Origin: Clostridia bacterium
GTDB lineage: Bacteria; Bacillota; Clostridia; Oscillospirales; Acutalibacteraceae
Assembly (NCBI GenBank): GCA_017438845.1
Contig: JAFRUO010000014.1
Coordinates: 1-46,016, forward strand
Direction: 5' to 3'
DNA: 46,016 nt
Part shown: piece by piece, positions 39,733-46,016 of the stretch
Layout of the letters: each line of letters opens with the position of its first letter
Position numbering within the stretch: the first letter of the stretch is position 1
Notes under the pieces: model-generated
The model's database searches: none
What the model was told of the DNA's origin: nothing
What the model saw: the letters and a program-made list of their open reading frames with translations, nothing else
Made by a program: the position numbers and the translations under genes

Positions 39733-40770
39733 TTATGCAAGACCGTTTATTGCCATATCAACATGGAATAAATCAAAACCATCGATTACGCAATCTCCGT
39801 TCATATCACCTATTATTTCATTCTCGCCTTCATACTCTATTGCGCATAAAACGCATGATTTCATAGATGCATAGTCATTAACACTTACAACACCGTCACC
39901 GTCAACATCACCGTAAATGACATCTTTGAGTTTCACAAACTTTAAACTGTGTTCTGTTGCATATTTTTCTGCAACGGTATTTGCTTCTCCATAGATTGTG
40001 AGATCTCCCGATCCACTATTCCAAAAAGCTAAATCGTCTATATATTCTACGCTTTCGGGAATAACAACGGCGCTTAACGACCTACACATACCAAATGAAT
40101 ACAACCCCAAGTTTTTAACGGTGTTTGGAATTACAACTGATTTTAAACTTTGACACCAAAAGAAAGCGCCGTCATTTATATACTCTACTCCGTTTGGAAT
40201 AATAATCTTATTCAGACGGTCTGCCCTAAAGAATGCAGATGTTGCAATCAGTTTTGTTCCCTGCTTTATAGTATAGCTATCCGGGAATAAATCAGAATAA
40301 TCCGAGCCTTGCTGACTTGATATGCAGTATTCACCAATATAAACAACATTTTGTTCATTCTTGCAAATCTCATTGTTATAATAATCGGTAAGCAGGAAAG
40401 CGAATTCTCCGATATACTCAAGGCTATGCGGCAATTCAATGTTTGACAAAGTTCCATAGCCGTAAAAAACATATTTGCCTATTCTTTTATAAGTTTCCGG
40501 CACGGTTATTGAATATATTTCGGGGGAGTTAAGAGAATTATACTTGAACGCATTATCAGCAACAGCTACCATTGTATACCCGTCAATTTCTTCAGGAAAT
40601 ACAAGCTCGTTTTCCGTGCCATTATAGCCTGTGATTTCAGCAGTCTTTTCTTCTTCACTCAAAACATTATAAGTCCAGTCGTTCAAGCCGTCCTCCGCAA
40701 AGGCATATACAGGCAAGATGCCTATTACCATTATGACGCATAACGCAAAGGAAAATATTCTTTTTTTCAT
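39733..40770 (-). CDS. Secreted BspA-like LRR protein with C-terminal dockerin (second copy)
   Basis: 345 residues from the ATG at 40770 (AGGAGG upstream). It is a close paralogue of the protein at 1398-2432: signal peptide ending VYAFAEDG, then a shared WTYNVLSEEEKTAEITGYNG stretch. LRR_5 repeats follow (IPNGVEYINDGAFFW, IPNTVKNLGLYSF, IPESVEYIDDLAF), then the calcium loops DVDGDGVVSVND and DMNGDCVIDGFD. It starts 26 bases after the stop of the membrane-anchored MerR gene, so the pair is probably an operon. AT-rich compared with flanking genes, which supports recent gain. Confidence 0.87.
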   Translation of the reverse strand: MKKRIFSFALCVIMVIGILPVYAFAEDGLNDWTYNVLSEEEKTAEITGYNGTENELVFPEEIDGYTMVAVADNAFKYNSLNSPEIYSITVPETYKRIGKYVFYGYGTLSNIELPHSLEYIGEFAFLLTDYYNNEICKNEQNVVYIGEYCISSQQGSDYSDLFPDSYTIKQGTKLIATSAFFRADRLNKIIIPNGVEYINDGAFFWCQSLKSVVIPNTVKNLGLYSFGMCRSLSAVVIPESVEYIDDLAFWNSGSGDLTIYGEANTVAEKYATEHSLKFVKLKDVIYGDVDGDGVVSVNDYASMKSCVLCAIEYEGENEIIGDMNGDCVIDGFDLFHVDMAINGLA

Positions 40771-40795
40771 AATAAGACCTCCTGTTAAGCTTGAA

Positions 40796-41821
40796 TCAAG
40801 ATTTTGTGCCGGCACAGAAATAATACGGCTCGTAGGAATTCATAAATCCTATATCTATTTCGTATTCATACATAAAATTAAGATTGTCAATAATTCTTTG
40901 CCTTTTTTCATCTGTAATGGAATTATTAAACCATATAATTTTTTCTACAGTTTTTGATTCGTTTGGCTTAATCTCTTCCGACATCCAGGCATCGTCTTCA
41001 TCATTATCAAAAGATAAAACACAAACTTCGGAATATACTCCTACTAACCGTGAAGCTCCGATAACTGCATTTGAGTTGTTATGAACAGTAATTCTTATTC
41101 TGTAAGGAGTATAATCGTTTACAGGGAACCACTTATATTCTCTGCCGTAATACTCTTCATAAACATCATTGTGAAAATAACCGTCCCACGTTGAATAAAA
41201 ATGTCTGTCTTCTATGCTGTCCGCCTGTTCCGGAGTTAACTGTTCCAAAACCTCATAGTCCAGTTTTACAGTTTCAATTCCGTGTAACCTGTAAATCTTT
41301 TGAACAACCGAAACAATATATAAAACTCCTATTAAAGAAAACAGTACAACTAAAACGGAAAGTACAATTGTAAAGCGTTTTTTTAATTTTTCATACATCG
41401 GCTTGTATGCAGACTGCTCGTCAATGCGCGGAACAGGCTCTTGCTCGACAACGGGATTTGAGAGCAATTCGCACAACCAGTCAACATCATTCGGCTGTTT
41501 TGCGGCAGCTGCTTCAAGTGTTCTTATTTCGACAAGCTGTTCCTCGGAGTTTTGCTTTGCTTCGGCTACTCTCTTATCAACAATACTTTTTAAATCGGAA
41601 GCACCCTTTGTGAGTTCTTTAATTTCATTTATTGAAAAACCGTACTTTCTCAAAAGAGCAATCTGTTTTAGTCTCTTAACGTCATTTTCGGAAAAATTGT
41701 AGCTTTTTCTTCCCTCATAGTTTTCTGTGTAGCGTTCGGGTATAAAAAGTCCGTCGTCGATATAATACCGTATCGTTCTATCAGATATGCCCGTCAGGGC
41801 AGAAAGCTCTTTCATTTTCAT
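40796..41821 (-). CDS. Membrane-anchored MerR-family regulator
   Basis: 341 residues. The N-terminal MerR DNA-binding domain (MKMKELSALTGISDRTIRYY, then NFSENDVKRLKQIALLRKYG, residues 1-75) is followed by a coiled-coil-like stretch (about 75-110). One membrane helix lies at about 151-175, and an extracellular domain of about 165 residues ends the protein. This differs from ordinary MerR proteins, which are soluble. It probably senses an external or envelope cue. The promoter upstream (41845-41875) has the 19-bp spacer typical of MerR control, so it likely regulates itself and the LRR-dockerin gene behind it. Confidence 0.85.
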   Translation of the reverse strand: MKMKELSALTGISDRTIRYYIDDGLFIPERYTENYEGRKSYNFSENDVKRLKQIALLRKYGFSINEIKELTKGASDLKSIVDKRVAEAKQNSEEQLVEIRTLEAAAAKQPNDVDWLCELLSNPVVEQEPVPRIDEQSAYKPMYEKLKKRFTIVLSVLVVLFSLIGVLYIVSVVQKIYRLHGIETVKLDYEVLEQLTPEQADSIEDRHFYSTWDGYFHNDVYEEYYGREYKWFPVNDYTPYRIRITVHNNSNAVIGASRLVGVYSEVCVLSFDNDEDDAWMSEEIKPNESKTVEKIIWFNNSITDEKRQRIIDNLNFMYEYEIDIGFMNSYEPYYFCAGTKS

Positions 41822-41844
41822 AACAAATCACCCTTTCTGCCCTT

Positions 41845-41875
41845 ATTATATATTTTACAGTAGGTGTAAAGTCAA
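41845..41875 (-). promoter_or_regulatory. MerR-type promoter with 19-bp spacer and operator
   Basis: On the minus strand: TTGACT (41875-41870), a 19-bp spacer and TATAAT (41850-41845). The spacer and -35 edge hold the inverted repeat TTTACA-CCTAC-TGTAAA (41870-41854). An over-long spacer with a dyad between -35 and -10 is the hallmark of MerR-activated promoters. Confidence 0.85.
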
Positions 41876-41919
41876 TAGTAATAAACAAAAATTATGTTCT
41901 AAATTTCACTCTTTCGCTA

Positions 41920-42053
41920 AAAACGGTTCACTGAACCGTTTTCTTAACGCTCAGACCCTCTCAGGGTTCGAATCCCTTGCCAACAATGGTAAACTAAAAA
42001 TAGGAGCACGGACTAAAGTCCATACTCCTATTTTTGGCGCGCTGCAAGGGATT
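41920..42053. repeat. tRNA-linked repeat module, copy 1
   Basis: Order of elements: hairpin AAAACGGTTC-ACT-GAACCGTTTT (41920-41942); a T-arm-like GGTTCGAATCCCT near 41965-41977; AAACTAAAAA; a terminator-like hairpin (about 41996-42035); then GGCGCGCTGCAAGGGATT (42036-42053), which equals the 3' end of tRNA-Arg read on the plus strand. The same order recurs at 42111-42251 with different stem sequences. Confidence 0.8.
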
Positions 42054-42058
42054 TTTTC

Positions 42059-42092
42059 GGCGGCAACGCCGCCTTCGCCTCGTGCTTCGCAC
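42059..42092. repeat. Small GC-rich hairpins between the modules
   Basis: GGCGGC-AAC-GCCGCC (42059-42073) and GTGC-TTC-GCAC (42082-42092). They fill the gap between the two repeat modules. No gene is visible here. Confidence 0.6.
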
Positions 42093-42110
42093 TCGTTGCC
42101 CACGTCGGCG

Positions 42111-42251
42111 AAAACAGTCCACCGGACTGTTTTCTTCCGCTTCGCTTTGCTCGCTCCCTCCTTGTTCGAATCCCTCCGTTTGTTAACACAAACTAAAAAA
42201 GAGATATGGCACTTCGTACCACATCTCTTTTTTGGCGCGCTGCAAGGGATT
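42111..42251. repeat. tRNA-linked repeat module, copy 2
   Basis: Hairpin AAAACAGTCC-ACC-GGACTGTTTT (42111-42133), TTCGAATCCCT near 42165, AAACTAAAAAA, a terminator-like stem AGAGATATGG/CCACATCTCT (42200-42229), then the 18-mer GGCGCGCTGCAAGGGATT (42234-42251) that here belongs to the intact tRNA-Arg. Two stem positions differ from copy 1 and both changes keep pairing. Confidence 0.8.
42195..42232 (-). terminator. Terminator directly after tRNA-Arg
   Basis: AGAGATGTGG pairs with CCATATCTCT on the minus strand with a T-run after it (plus coordinates 42195-42232). It lies just after the tRNA's CCA end and can also work on the plus strand. Confidence 0.85.
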
Positions 42252-42309
42252 CGAACCCCTGACCTTTTGGTTCGTAGCCAAACACTCTATCCAGCTGAGC
42301 TAGCAGCGC
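42233..42309 (-). tRNA. tRNA-Arg (anticodon ACG)
   Basis: Full cloverleaf on the minus strand: acceptor GCGCTGC/GCAGCGC, D-arm AGCTCAGCTGGATAGAG, anticodon stem TTTGG/CCAAA with loop CTACGAA (anticodon ACG at 42275-42273), T-arm with GGTTCGAATCC. The discriminator is G, and CCA is encoded. It reads CGU codons (and CGC/CGA after deamination of the wobble A). Confidence 0.96.
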
Positions 42310-42377
42310 ATATTTTTTTGTGCTCAAGTATATTAACACTTATTTTTTGAAATGTCAATATATTTTGCGCTATACTC

Positions 42378-42406
42378 TTGTTTTTATTTTTGAAATATTT
42401 TATAAT
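42378..42406 (+). promoter_or_regulatory. Promoter of the GMP synthetase subunit gene
   Basis: TTGTTT (42378-42383), a 17-bp spacer and TATAAT (42401-42406), 34 bases before the ATG. No riboswitch-like structure is seen. Confidence 0.7.
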
Positions 42407-42439
42407 ATTAAAAAATTGTCATACACAGGAGGATTTATT

Positions 42440-43420
42440 ATGTCAGACGTCAGACCCGAGTCAATGGCTCGAATTACAACCCGTGAGCTTGCCGATGCAT
42501 TTATCGCCGAGCAGGTTGACGAAATCCGTAAGCAGGTAGGCGACAAAAAGGTTTTGCTTGCGCTTTCGGGCGGAGTTGACTCATCAGTCGTTGCCGCACT
42601 TTTAATTAAGGCTATCGGACAGCAGCTTGTCTGCGTTCACGTTAACCACGGACTTCTCCGTAAGGGCGAGCCCGAACAGGTTATCAGGGTGTTTAAGGAG
42701 GAGATGAACGCCAACCTTATTTATGTTGACGCTGTCGACCGCTTCCTTGACAAGCTTGCAGGCGTTGACGATCCTGAGACAAAGAGAAAAATAATCGGTA
42801 AGGAATTTATTGACGTTTTCGTTGAAGAGGCAAGAAAGCTTGACGGTATCGCCTTCCTCGGTCAGGGTACAATTTATCCCGACATCCTTGAAAGCAAGGA
42901 CGGCATCAAGGCTCATCACAATGTCGGCGGACTTCCCGAGGACCTTAATTTTGAGCTCGTTGAGCCCGTAAAGCTTCTTTACAAGGATGAGGTCAGGGTT
43001 GTCGGCAAGGCACTCGGGCTTCCCGAAAGCATGGTTGAGCGTCAGCCCTTCCCGGGACCGGGACTCGGCGTGCGTTGTGTAGGCGCAATCACAAGAGACC
43101 GCCTCGAAGCAGTCCGTGAATCCGACGCAATCCTCCGTGAGGAGTTCGCCGCCGCAGGACTTCAGGGCAAGGTCTGGCAGTACTTTACCGTTGTTCCTCC
43201 TTTTAAGTCAACGGGAATCAAGGACGGCAAACGTACATACGAATGGTTTGTGGTTTTGCGTGCAATCAACACCACCGACGCAATTAATGTAACAATTGAG
43301 GAAATTCCCTACGAGCTTCTCTACAAAATCAGAGACCGCATTTTAGCTGAGGTTAAGGGCGTAAACCGCGTGCTTTACGACCTCACTCCCAAACCGGTCG
43401 CAACAATTGAGTGGGAATAA
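42440..43420 (+). CDS. guaA: GMP synthetase, ATP-pyrophosphatase subunit only
   Basis: 326 residues from the ATG at 42440 (CAGGAGG upstream). The PP-loop is ALSGGVDSSVVA (41-52). Then come VHVNHGLLRKGE, ERQPFPGPGLGVR and the C-terminal dimerisation domain ending KPVATIEWE. It converts XMP to GMP using ATP and ammonia. Bacterial GuaA normally carries an N-terminal glutaminase domain and has ~510-525 residues; this domain is missing, and the upstream 130 bp hold only the promoter and tRNA. It corresponds to the separate B subunit known from archaea. A glutaminase partner is not in the window. Confidence 0.9.
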   Translation: MSDVRPESMARITTRELADAFIAEQVDEIRKQVGDKKVLLALSGGVDSSVVAALLIKAIGQQLVCVHVNHGLLRKGEPEQVIRVFKEEMNANLIYVDAVDRFLDKLAGVDDPETKRKIIGKEFIDVFVEEARKLDGIAFLGQGTIYPDILESKDGIKAHHNVGGLPEDLNFELVEPVKLLYKDEVRVVGKALGLPESMVERQPFPGPGLGVRCVGAITRDRLEAVRESDAILREEFAAAGLQGKVWQYFTVVPPFKSTGIKDGKRTYEWFVVLRAINTTDAINVTIEEIPYELLYKIRDRILAEVKGVNRVLYDLTPKPVATIEWE

Positions 43421-43427
43421 GAACCTC

Positions 43428-43557
43428 ACCCGTTTGCAAAATTGCTTTGCAATTTTGAACGGGTACCCGAGAACCTTGTTACTCGCAAGGCTCGTAATAA
43501 TTAATTCTTAAACAGTCAACCCCGAAGCCATTGTAAACAAAGGATTTCGGGGTTGAC
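43428..43557. other. Three consecutive hairpins after guaA
   Basis: The first, 43428-43464, has outer ACCCGTT/AACGGGT and inner AAAATTGC/GCAATTTT stems. The second is CGAG-AA-CCTTG with CAAGG-CTCG near 43468-43494. The third is GTCAACCCCGAA (43515-43526) with TTCGGGGTTGAC (43546-43557), 12 perfect pairs. None has a clear T-run. The first probably serves as terminator; the others look like structured repeats. Confidence 0.6.
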
Positions 43558-43659
43558 CATATTCGTTGCGGCATTATTTTGGCATTAAGAAATGATAATA
43601 ATAGTGCGTTTATTATATAAAGCACTTTAGCCAAAAGAGGTGTGGTTTAATGCCATGGA

Positions 43660-43764
43660 ATGTTATCAATGGAAGGGTTAAGTGTTTGGAAATGGACTAT
43701 GAACAACAAAACGCACTTTGATTTTTTCGATAAGTGCCTTGAGTTTGCAAAAAATCACAGATAG
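43660..43764 (+). CDS. Possible short ORF or gene fragment, unknown
   Basis: 34 codons encode MLSMEGLSVWKWTMNNK then THFDFFDKCLEFAKNHR, ending 12 bases before the methyltransferase start. No RBS sits at a proper distance, so it may be the tail of a decayed gene rather than a live gene. A second candidate ATG at 43650 with AAAGAGGTG upstream gives a 23-residue peptide in another frame. I do not recognise either. Confidence 0.25.
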   Translation: MLSMEGLSVWKWTMNNKTHFDFFDKCLEFAKNHR

Positions 43765-43776
43765 TCGGAGGTAACA

Positions 43777-44538
43777 ATGCAACAAAACATATATGACAAT
43801 GATGAATTCTTTGATAACTACAAGAATACCCGTTTAAGCGATGACAGTTTCAATGAACTTTTGGAACAGCCGGCGATGAGGAAACTGATTCCAGATCTGC
43901 AAGGAAAATCGGTTTTGGATTTAGGTTGCGGATTTGGTTTCAACTGCAAAGAGTTTGCTCTCGCAGGTGCCAAGAGTGTTGTTGGTATTGATTTGTCCGA
44001 AAAAATGATTGAGCAAGCCAACGCAACAAACAGCACCGATAACATCACATACCATGTAATGAGCATGATGGATATTGATACACTGAATGAAAAATTTGAT
44101 TTTGTTTTCAGCTCACTTGCTTTTCACTATATTGAAGATTTTGAAAAACTCATTTCGCAAACATATAGCGTATTGAACGATGATGGCGTATTGCTTTTTT
44201 CTCAGGAACATCCTATTGTAACCGCTGTTAAAAACAACGGCGAAAACTATGTTAAAAAGCTTAACGGCAGCATTAAAGGCTTTCTTTTGAACAACTATGC
44301 TGATATGAGTATCAGAAAAGAAAAATGGTTTGTGGACGGCGTTGAAAAGTATCACAGAACATTCAGCTTTATCATCAATACCCTTATCAAATGCGGATTC
44401 ACGATAGAGGCAATTGATGAACCGCTTCCAAGTGAAGAAGCATTAAAAACACGGGAAGGTTTGAAAAAAGAGTTTATTAAGCCTACTTTTTTGATAGTAA
44501 AAGCAAAGAAAACACAGAAAAAAGATATTATGAAATAA
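43777..44538 (+). CDS. Class I SAM-dependent methyltransferase
   Basis: 253 residues. Motif I is VLDLGCGFGFNCKEFALAGA, motif II VVGIDLSEKMIEQA, and the later FVFSSLAFHYIED fits small-molecule methyltransferases of the UbiE/BioC type. Substrate unknown. RBS GGAGGT 6-7 bases upstream. AT-rich relative to guaA and flanked by hairpins, so it may be part of an acquired stretch. Followed by a perfect palindromic terminator at 44558. Confidence 0.85.
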   Translation: MQQNIYDNDEFFDNYKNTRLSDDSFNELLEQPAMRKLIPDLQGKSVLDLGCGFGFNCKEFALAGAKSVVGIDLSEKMIEQANATNSTDNITYHVMSMMDIDTLNEKFDFVFSSLAFHYIEDFEKLISQTYSVLNDDGVLLFSQEHPIVTAVKNNGENYVKKLNGSIKGFLLNNYADMSIRKEKWFVDGVEKYHRTFSFIINTLIKCGFTIEAIDEPLPSEEALKTREGLKKEFIKPTFLIVKAKKTQKKDIMK

Positions 44539-44557
44539 GCACTTAGAACCCAATTTT

Positions 44558-44594
44558 GAGGGTAGCAATGATATATCATTGCTACCCTCATTTT
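44558..44594. terminator. 32-bp perfect palindrome, probable bidirectional terminator
   Basis: GAGGGTAGCAATGATA (44558-44573) is the exact reverse complement of TATCATTGCTACCCTC (44574-44589); flanking AATTTT and ATTTTG give T-rich tails on both strands. Confidence 0.8.
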
Positions 44595-44750
44595 GCCGTT
44601 TTGAAACGCAGTATTCATGCGGTTTTCAGAGCCCCTAAATGCTTATATAATATATTAAACTATAAAGGCTTTATTGATTTTATTATTGCGCTAATTATTT
44701 ATATTTGCTATTATTGTTTTGAAATCATACAGTAAAGAAGAACAACAATT

Positions 44751-45440
44751 ATGAAAAAAAGCAACATCAAAAACAAACGCATAAAAAAAGAAAAGATTAA
44801 ACTCGCTATGAACAAACGAGTTTATTTTACATTAACAGGCTGTCCTAAAATACTGCATGGTTTATCAAACCAGTATTGTTATAAGTCAAATATGCATAAA
44901 TTAATTTTTAAAGATGGAAAGTTTGAAAATGTCAGATATCGTTCTTCCATAATAACGAATTGTAATTTCAACAACGCATTATTGGTGGGCGTGGATTTTT
45001 GTAATTGTAATTTGAGAAAATCAAGATTTAAAAATGCAATATTGAATAATGTTTGTTTTATAAATTGCAATTTGGAGGGTGTGGATTTCACTAACTCAGT
45101 TTTTCAAAATGTTGTATTTATTTGTACAAACATAGACCAAACAAATAGTTTTCCCGCTAAAGGTTCGTTTAGGATGTATAATTCCTATCCCAAAATATCA
45201 ATTCCCTCTCAAACACAAGAAGAATTATTAGCCTTATCATCATACAAACAATTGTATGAGCCTCATGTATTACACGTGTCCCAGAAAAAACTGAATTATT
45301 GGACATTAAACGTATTGATTGATATTTATGGAGAGGATGTTTTTAGAGCGTTGAGCGCAGTAAAAAACAGAAACAATAAGAAATGCTTTTATACTGTATT
45401 TTCGTATATGAAACATATTGAAAAATACTTAAAAATATGA
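44751..45440 (+). CDS. Pentapeptide-repeat protein
   Basis: 229 residues. A Lys-rich start (about 25 residues) is followed by a run of pentapeptide repeats (about 45-125), such as CNFNNALLVGVDFCNCNLRK and SRFKNAILNNVCFINCNLEG. These should form a right-handed quadrilateral beta-helix. The C-terminal ~90 residues are a separate helical domain (PHVLHVSQKKLNYWTLNVLI). Many such proteins mimic DNA and bind gyrase, but that is not implied by sequence here. The gene is strongly AT-rich with unlike codon use compared with the core genes, suggesting transfer. The RBS is weak (AAAGAAG). Confidence 0.8.
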   Translation: MKKSNIKNKRIKKEKIKLAMNKRVYFTLTGCPKILHGLSNQYCYKSNMHKLIFKDGKFENVRYRSSIITNCNFNNALLVGVDFCNCNLRKSRFKNAILNNVCFINCNLEGVDFTNSVFQNVVFICTNIDQTNSFPAKGSFRMYNSYPKISIPSQTQEELLALSSYKQLYEPHVLHVSQKKLNYWTLNVLIDIYGEDVFRALSAVKNRNNKKCFYTVFSYMKHIEKYLKI

Positions 45441-45537
45441 TATAATTCCATTGTCCTGCTCCGGAACCTGAAAAGGGGAATGTTAGTTGTATAATTGAGG
45501 ACATATAACAATAACAAGTATTCGAGGGGGGATGTCT

Positions 45538-45636
45538 ATGATAAATGATGTTTTGGCTTTTGTATCTTTTGGTGCTTTTATGTTAGAATTGATATTTAGA
45601 AACGACTTCCTGCCCCGATTGCTCGGGGTTAATTAA
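45538..45636 (+). CDS. Putative holin-like toxin (small hydrophobic peptide)
   Basis: 32 residues: MINDVLAFVSFGAFMLELIF then RNDFLPRLLGVN. One hydrophobic helix with a charged C-terminus resembles the small Hol-Tox/type I toxin peptides of Firmicutes. A very strong RBS (GAGGGGGG) sits 5-7 bases upstream. The 3' end of the ORF overlaps a hairpin, CCCCGA-TTGC-TCGGGG (45613-45628), which is usual for the shared terminator of a type I toxin and its antisense RNA. No antitoxin RNA promoter could be confirmed. It is too short for automated callers. Confidence 0.55.
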   Translation: MINDVLAFVSFGAFMLELIFRNDFLPRLLGVN

Positions 45637-45789
45637 TTATTGGTAACAATATGGCAACAGGAAATTTTGTAGCCTATGTGGATAGGATAATGCAAATAAT
45701 CAGGATAACTGGAGCAATATTACCCTTACAAAAATGTTAAGGTTTTGAGTTTCAGAGTAGAGTGAGAATAAGAATAATATTATAAAGCA

Positions 45790-45826
45790 AAAAGGCTGAT
45801 TGAAATTCAACCAGCCTTTTCTTTGT
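45790..45826. terminator. Bidirectional terminator
   Basis: AAAAGGCTG (45790-45798) pairs with CAGCCTTTT (45812-45820), with inner TTGAA/TTCAA. It probably ends the minus-strand gene that begins beyond the window and any plus-strand transcript. Between 45637 and 45789 I see no gene with a usable RBS. Confidence 0.85.
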
Positions 45827-45844
45827 TTATACCCCAAAGCCGTA

Positions 45845-46015
45845 TTATTTTACGGTGTAGATGTCAACTGTGCCGTCCTTTTCGGCGTAGATATACATTA
45901 ACGAGCCGAGGACGGGTATGTTTTTGTAGGTTTCATAGCCGCTGATAACAGCTTCGCCCGAAAGCGTGTCAACAAGGTCGTAGAGATTGTCTGCACTGTT
46001 AACCTTTATAATCCA
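45845..46015 (-). CDS. C-terminal fragment of an unidentified protein (cut by window end)
   Basis: 56 residues are visible on the minus strand, entering at the window edge and ending at a TAA (45847-45845). The sequence reads WIIKVNSADNLYDLVDTLSG then EAVISGYETYKNIPVLGSLM and YIYAEKDGTVDIYTVK. GC content fits the core genes. Too short to name a family. Its terminator lies at 45790. Confidence 0.7.
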   Translation of the reverse strand, partial: WIIKVNSADNLYDLVDTLSGEAVISGYETYKNIPVLGSLMYIYAEKDGTVDIYTVK

Positions 46016-46016
46016 C

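Noticed and set aside
41787..42350. Plus-strand frame of 187 codons across the tRNA region
   Set aside because: It covers the MerR promoter, two hairpin modules and tRNA-Arg; it contains no domain and is non-coding sequence read by chance.
45651..45740. 29-codon ORF beginning ATGGCAACAGG
   Set aside because: No ribosome-binding site and no resemblance to a known peptide; kept only as a note.

Overview
The window looks like a chromosomal segment from a gut or rumen Clostridia, most likely Oscillospirales/Ruminococcus-like. The grounds are three secreted proteins ending in dockerin-type calcium-binding repeats, BspA-like leucine-rich repeat proteins, a GH26 mannanase lipoprotein, [FeFe]-hydrogenase maturases, Rnf-like genes, strong AGGAGG ribosome-binding sites and consensus sigma-A promoters. 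I cannot assign a species from the sequence alone.

Layout. 1-5000: a duplicated terminator region, a lipoprotein, an LRR-dockerin protein, a membrane-anchored XRE regulator and a GH26 lipoprotein. 5000-10900: three tandem paralogues with a cytoplasmic zinc ribbon, one membrane helix and a large extracellular part. 10950-14800: hydE-hydG-hydF behind a promoter carrying a near-perfect Rex operator. 14800-19400: a Ser/Thr-kinase-like operon (zinc-ribbon LRR membrane protein, XRE-like protein, kinase), a small gene with a TTG start, and a zinc-ribbon/SH3 membrane protein. 19366-23247 (minus): maf, a Nudix hydrolase, and a murD2-murL pair that suggests an alternative route for putting D-glutamate into peptidoglycan. 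23394-26633: a transglutaminase-dockerin protein, an unknown membrane protein and rpe. 27219-31142: an operon of RnfD-, RnfE- and RnfA-like proteins plus a membrane-anchored glycosidase-like protein. 31317-36857: larE-larB-larC, a ferredoxin-like aldo/keto reductase, an AlkZ-like protein, an alpha/beta hydrolase and a DUF4177 protein. 36982-39577: a metallophosphoesterase and a YdcF-like protein. 39638-42310: an AT-rich accessory segment with an integrase remnant, a second LRR-dockerin gene, a membrane-anchored MerR regulator with a classic MerR promoter, duplicated tRNA-derived modules and tRNA-Arg(ACG). 42440-46016: a GMP synthetase ATPase subunit without its glutaminase domain, then an AT-rich stretch with a methyltransferase, a pentapeptide-repeat protein, a holin-like mini-protein and the end of a minus-strand gene.

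The most unusual item is the Rnf-like operon. RnfA and RnfE are clearly recognisable, but all four cysteines that hold the intramembrane [2Fe-2S] cluster in true Rnf complexes are replaced. RnfD has lost the threonine that carries covalent FMN. RnfB, RnfC and RnfG are absent nearby, RnfE has a long charged tail, and the operon ends with an extracellular glycosidase-like protein. This looks like a redox-dead Rnf core with a new role, probably at the cell envelope. Other points of interest are the murD2-murL pair in a Clostridia context, the repeated pairing of LRR-dockerin genes with membrane-tethered regulators, the covarying tRNA-linked repeat modules, and the Rex-plus-palindrome hyd promoter.
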